Source of the DNA: Miscanthus floridulus
Taxonomy: Eukaryota > Streptophyta > Magnoliopsida > Poales > Poaceae
Direction of reading: 5' to 3'
Assembly (NCBI RefSeq): GCF_019320115.1
Contig: NC_089598.1
Coordinates: 24,023,585-24,087,584 of the forward strand
DNA: 64,000 nt
Numbering within the stretch: position 1 is the first letter of the stretch; every line of letters starts with the position of its first letter. The position numbers were made by a program, and so were the translations under genes. Below are positions 60,201 through 64,000 of the stretch, piece by piece. The notes beneath the pieces are model-generated. The model searched no databases. It saw nothing but the letters and a program-made list of their open reading frames with translations, and had not been told where the DNA came from.

Positions 60201-61053
60201 ACCTCCACCGTCTCCCCCACCCGGCGAAGAATTTCCTCGTTGGATAGGGCGGAGGAGGACATCCGGATGCCCTCGTTTGGCTCACCCGGCCTCATCTCAA
60301 ACAGGCGCCGCCGCCGAGCCATCAGCGGCAGCACCCTCCGGCGGTGGAAGGCAGCCACGACCATGGCCATAGTAAGGCCATGGCCTCGTAGCCTCTCTAG
60401 CCCCTCCAGAAGTGGCTGCAGCTTGGGCTGATCCTCCCTTGGGACGCCGTACTTCCACCTCTCCGGGCAGCTCCCCACAATCCACCCAGTGTAGGGGGAA
60501 GTCCGCCGTTGTCATTGCGGAGATAGAACCAGCTCGTGTACCATCGACGATTGGATGACGTGAGCTGGGCCGGGATGTAGAGGTGCTGGCGGTCCTGATG
60601 CACTTGGAGAGTGCAGCCACCGGCCCTCACCGCCTTTCTCGTGCCCGACGTGCCCGTCGGCTTTGTGGTATGCCCCGCCTAGAAGAGATGGAGCCACAAC
60701 TCCCAATGGGGAGCAATCCCCAAGTACCCCTCGCAGACAGCGACGAAGATGGTCACCTATGCGATGGAGTTGGGGTTGAAGTTGTGGACCTCCATGCCAT
60801 AATAGTGCAGGAGTGCCTACATGAACCGGTCCACCAGAACACCGAGGCTGCACTCGTGAAAGGAGACGAAGCTCACGACGTAACCGTCGCGAGGCCTCGG
60901 TTCTGGCTTGCCCGATGGAGTGATCCACTCCGGCCTGCTGGGGTCCATCACTGGACGAAGGAGTCCACCATCGACGAGCGACTGAAGCATCTCCACGGTG
61001 ATGTCAGATGGATCCCAAGGGTCCGCCTCGATGACAACGATGTCACCGGCCAT
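57240..61053 (-). pseudogene. TAT2 antisense gene, multi-exon, decayed
   Basis: Same position and orientation, relative to gag-pol, as the TAT1 antisense gene. Start at 61053 (MAGDIVVIEADP). The first exon encodes the Transposase_28-type domain (PEWITPSGKPEPRPRDGYVV, AGGCTLQVHQDRQHLYIPAQ), with CAG-to-TAG-type stops (near 60817, 60761 and 60680) and a frame change near 60490. Further exons: a basic/acidic segment (60039-59587), a Pro/Ala/Glu-rich segment with tandem repeats (59332-58450), coiled coils (58247-57936, 57674 on) and an acidic C-terminal domain ending at 57240. Clear introns include 57683-57759 (GT...AG, 77 nt), one beginning GTAAGTCACG at about 60136 and one around 57880-57945. 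Confidence 0.8.
58898..59030 (-). repeat. 42-bp tandem repeat in TAT2 antisense gene
   Basis: About three copies of a 42-bp unit encoding EATMAEAGAPGTT-like 14-residue repeats on the minus strand. Confidence 0.85.
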
Positions 61054-61513
61054 GAGTGCGGTGGAGGGTTCGAATGCGGCGGTGAGTTTGTCTCTCTCTC
61101 TCTCCCTGGCTCGCCCTTCTCCCTTCTTCTTCCTGGTGCCTGCTGCTCTAGCGACGGCTCGATGGGGGCAGAGCTAACGCAGGCAAGGTAAGGTGGGGAG
61201 GGGCGAGGCTTGTTGCGTATTTATGCAGGGCAAAGGCAAAATGGACGGCGATGAAATCGGGGAAGTTTCCCCCGGATCCGGCGTGGTTAACCCCGATCCG
61301 ATTTTACCGCCCACGTGCCCACCTTTTCCTCATTAATTGCAGGAACAGTTACGTCCCATCCGCTGACACCACGTCGCGCCTGACCACTATGGCAGCAGGC
61401 GTCGTTCTGTCTCCCTAGAAAACCGCCTCAAAAGGCGCGCCAGCCATTACCGAGCCGATGGGGAAGATGTTCCCCCCGCCCTATTCCTTTCAGATGAAGG
61501 AACCAGGCGCTGA
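61054..61513 (-). promoter_or_regulatory. Likely promoter of TAT2 antisense gene
   Basis: On the minus strand a TATA-like CATAAATACG lies at about 61218-61227, roughly 165 bp before the start at 61053. A TCTC run lies at 61090-61103. No gene here. Confidence 0.45.
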
Positions 61514-63020
61514 GCCTATTACGGTCCAGGGGTTCGAAGGCTGGGCTCCTAGGGGTTTCGACAGCCACCCCAGGGCAACAGAGTTATGGACGACCATAGG
61601 CGAGCCCACACGGGGCCGAGGCCCAAGCAAGCAAAATGCTTGGGACACCCTAAGTCGTGTCCGAGACCGGCGGGGAGGTCTCCGAATGGGATCCCACCGT
61701 AGGGAGGCACCGAGCCACCGGGGCCCAGCGAATGGCCTCAGCACCCACTAGAGAAACCCTCCGGTACTCTTGGAGTGCGTCTCTAGACCACTAGCCATCC
61801 CCTAGCGAACGAGGCATGGGCCTCCACTCAGACTTACCCGATAACAGCTCACCGGAAGTGCCACCGCTCGTGCCCATCGAGGGTAGCCTGGCACATTCCA
61901 CCCCTCCTTCTGAGTGAAAAGGAAGCGTGAGGGTCATACGAAAAGCCAAGGGAACCCCTGACGGACCTCTTGCTCCGTGCAGAGGCTAAGGGGCTCTTCC
62001 TGCAACTTGCCGAGACCCAGTGACCCCGGCTCGCACTCGAAGGGGCTCGGCAAAACAACCCCTCCTTCCGAGCGAAAAGGAAGCGCGAGGGTCGTACAAA
62101 AAGCCAGGGGAGCTCCTGATGGCCCTCTCGCTCCGTGCAGAGGCTAGGGAGCCCTTGCTGTAGATATGCCGAGACCCCGCGACCCAGGCTCGTGCCCAAG
62201 GGGGCCTCGGCAAACAAACCCTCACACGTGAGGGGCGTACAAAAAGCCAGGGGAACTCCTGATGGCCCTCTCACTCCGTGCAGAGGCTAGGAGGCTCTTC
62301 CTGCAACCTTGTCGAGACCTAGTGGCCCAGGCTCGCACCCGAATGGGCTCGGCAAACAACCCCTCCGTCCGAACGAAAAGGATATGTGAGGGTCGAACAA
62401 AAAAGCCAGGGGGACCCCTGACCGCCCTCTCGCTCCGGGCGGAGGCTCAAGGGCTCCTCCTGCACCCAAAACAAAGACAAACGACCTAAGCCCGTGCTAG
62501 AAGTTTCGTTACAAACACGATAAAGGGCATCAAGCCTGTTACGGTCCAGGGGTTCGAAGGCTGCCCCCCCTAGGGTTTCGACAGCCGCCCCAGGGCAACA
62601 GAGTTAGGGATGACTATGGGTGAGCCCATGTATGGCCAAGGCCCAAGCGAACGATCGCTCGGGGCATCCTAAGTCATGTTCGAGACCGGCATGGAGGTCT
62701 CCGAATGGGATCCCACCGAGGGAGGCACCGAGCCATCGGGGGCCAGCGAACGGCCTCGGCACCCACTAGAGAAACCCTCCGGTACTCTTGGAGCGCGTCT
62801 CTAGACCACTAGCCGTCCCCTAGCGAACGAGGCACGGGCCTCCACTCGGACTTACCCGATAATAGCTCACCGGAAGTGCCATCGCTCGTGCCCACCGAGG
62901 GTAGCCTGGCACATTCCACCCCTCCTTCTGAGCGAAAAGGAAGCATGAGGGTCACACAAAAAGTCAGGGGTACCCCTAATCGCCCTCTTGCTTCGTGCAG
63001 AGGCTCGGGGGCTCTCCCTA
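61514..63020 (+). repeat. TAT2 3' repeat block
   Basis: A segment beginning GCCTATTACGGTCCAGGGG (61514) recurs at 62534, an offset of 1020 bp, and stays colinear for about 400-480 bp. Between and within lie about five copies of a 140-160-bp unit (starts near 61902, 62059, 62218, 62360 and 62919) with GAGCGAAAAGGAAGC, AAAAAGCCAGGGG and CTCCGTGCAGAGGCT. Short ORFs here are by-products of the repeats. Confidence 0.88.
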
Positions 63021-63286
63021 CGACCTTGCCAAAACCCCACGACCCGAATTCGCACTTGTGGGCTCGACAAATACGATAAAAACTTCTCGCTCAAACATGA
63101 AAAAAGCCCCTGGAGGAGTAAATCCACTCCTCTAGGGCCTTGGGGGCTACACCCGGTGGGTGTGCTCGTGCGCAGCCACCAAAACCTCAAGAAGTGAAAC
63201 GCAATCCCTATAGGAGTGGCTGCAAGCCAAGTCTCGACAAACCCTCAATGAGAATGCACGCACTCCCCCTAAGGCTCGGGGGCTAC
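63021..63286 (+). other. TAT2 3' end and polypurine tract
   Basis: Unique tail ending in AAGGCTCGGGGGCTAC just before the 3' LTR, the likely plus-strand primer. Confidence 0.65.
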
Positions 63287-64000
63287 TGTTGGGTACCATA
63301 AAACGGGGTACCCCGAGCGTACACCAAAAGAGTCACTTAAATCCCATCAACAACAAAGCCAGAAGGTAAGCCATGGGTTCACCACCAGCCCCTTCCAAGC
63401 CCACTGGCTCTCCGCCTTGCCTTAGGCCTCACACGGGAAGGTCTCGACACCGTGATGAAATCTCCGCCTCGTGCGAGGCCTCTCGCGGGAAGCCTCGGCA
63501 AGGAGCTCAATCTCCGTCTCGCCTGAGGCCCTGTGCGTACAGCCTCGAATGAGACAGCTATTCTCCGTATCACCCGAGGTTGGCTTGTCAATAACCCATC
63601 GCTCCTGCCTCGACCAGTCTTCCCGATAGCAGGTCACGTCCTATTAATGCGTCAACCACTCCCGCAATCTCAGCCGGACGACGGCTCGACACCATGGAGT
63701 GGCCGACGAGACAAGGAGTCGCGTCAGTACCATTCCACCTAAGACAAGGCGCGGCGGTGATTACCGGCCACTGTGTTCTGGCGCTGTGCCCACGATCAGC
63801 GCCGGTGCTACGCTGTGCCCCGTAACACCCGCCCTGAAGACAACGTGGCATGGGAAGTCTGGCCTGGGTCATCATCGCCTCCGAACCAGCGTACCAGATC
63901 GACCGCTCCCTCCGAGCCTTGGCACTCTACGTCAGGGCCTCAGCCATCTCGAGATTCACTCCTGCCAAGACCCCTGCCATGGTTCGGCCTCGGCACCAAC
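63287..64000 (+). repeat. TAT2 3' LTR, first 714 bp
   Basis: Starts TGTTGGGTACC and is colinear with 48866-49580. The window ends inside it. Confidence 0.92.

Larger units (their letters stand above)
48866..64000 (+). mobile_element. TAT2: second Tat-lineage element, running past the window end
   Basis: 5' LTR 48866-50182, PBS 50185-50202, gag-pol on the plus strand (50242-56670), a converging antisense gene (61053 down to 57240), a repeat-rich 3' region, and a 3' LTR that begins at 63287 and is cut by the window end. The LTRs differ at roughly 44 of the 714 comparable positions by hand, mostly transitions, so it is clearly older than TAT1. It carries 20 in-frame stops and two frameshifts. 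Confidence 0.93.

Overview
The window is nuclear DNA from a grass (Poaceae; I infer a panicoid such as the sorghum, sugarcane or maize group, but the genus is not proven). The evidence is a monocot-type GROWTH-REGULATING FACTOR (GRF) gene with plant introns, set among LTR retrotransposon lineages typical of grass genomes (Athila, Reina, Tat and Sire types), Stowaway- and Tourist-like MITEs, a TRIM and a SINE. There is no prokaryotic gene structure.

Layout. (1) 1-27972 is a minus-strand Reina-type Ty3/gypsy element (REI) whose integrase is split by a 21.6-kb Athila-type element (ATH, 278-21867, target-site duplication GCTGG on both sides). ATH has a broken gag, an env-position ORF2 and no pol. 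It holds four nested units: a 6.3-kb LTR element (2982-9301, TSD TGTAC) enclosing a Sire-type copia fragment; a copia solo LTR (11023-12310, TSD GGTTG); a long gypsy-type solo LTR (12497-18035) with another solo LTR inside it (13110-14906, TSD TCAGC); and a 742-bp TRIM (15367-16108, TSD GAGGA). REI also carries a 134-bp SINE and, in its LTR, a 1.28-kb foldback element with a 9-bp TSD. (2) 27973-28700 is the decayed 5' end of a Tat-type element. (3) 28700-34652 is a small gene island with MITEs and one host gene, a GRF on the minus strand. (4) 34653-64000 is a second nest upstream of the GRF: a minus-strand copia whose 3' LTR starts 329 bp from the GRF start codon, a 13.1-kb Tat element (TAT1, 34882-47953, TSD GACGC) inside that LTR, and a second Tat element (TAT2, 48866 to beyond the window end) inside the copia pol.

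How the parts work together. Each Tat element has the order LTR, gag, protease, RT/RNase H/second RNase H/integrase, then a converging multi-exon antisense gene, then LTR. Nearly all nonsense codons in both can be reached from a sense codon by one C-to-T or G-to-A change, as expected from deamination of methylated cytosine in silenced elements. The GRF encodes QLQ, WRC and TQL motifs. Its miR396 site carries one substitution, and LTRs in the same orientation sit directly upstream, so its regulation is the most biologically interesting question here.

Limits: all identities come from motif recognition by eye. TSDs, LTR ends and splice sites were read directly; lineage names and functions rest on family knowledge; hand-counted divergences are approximate.
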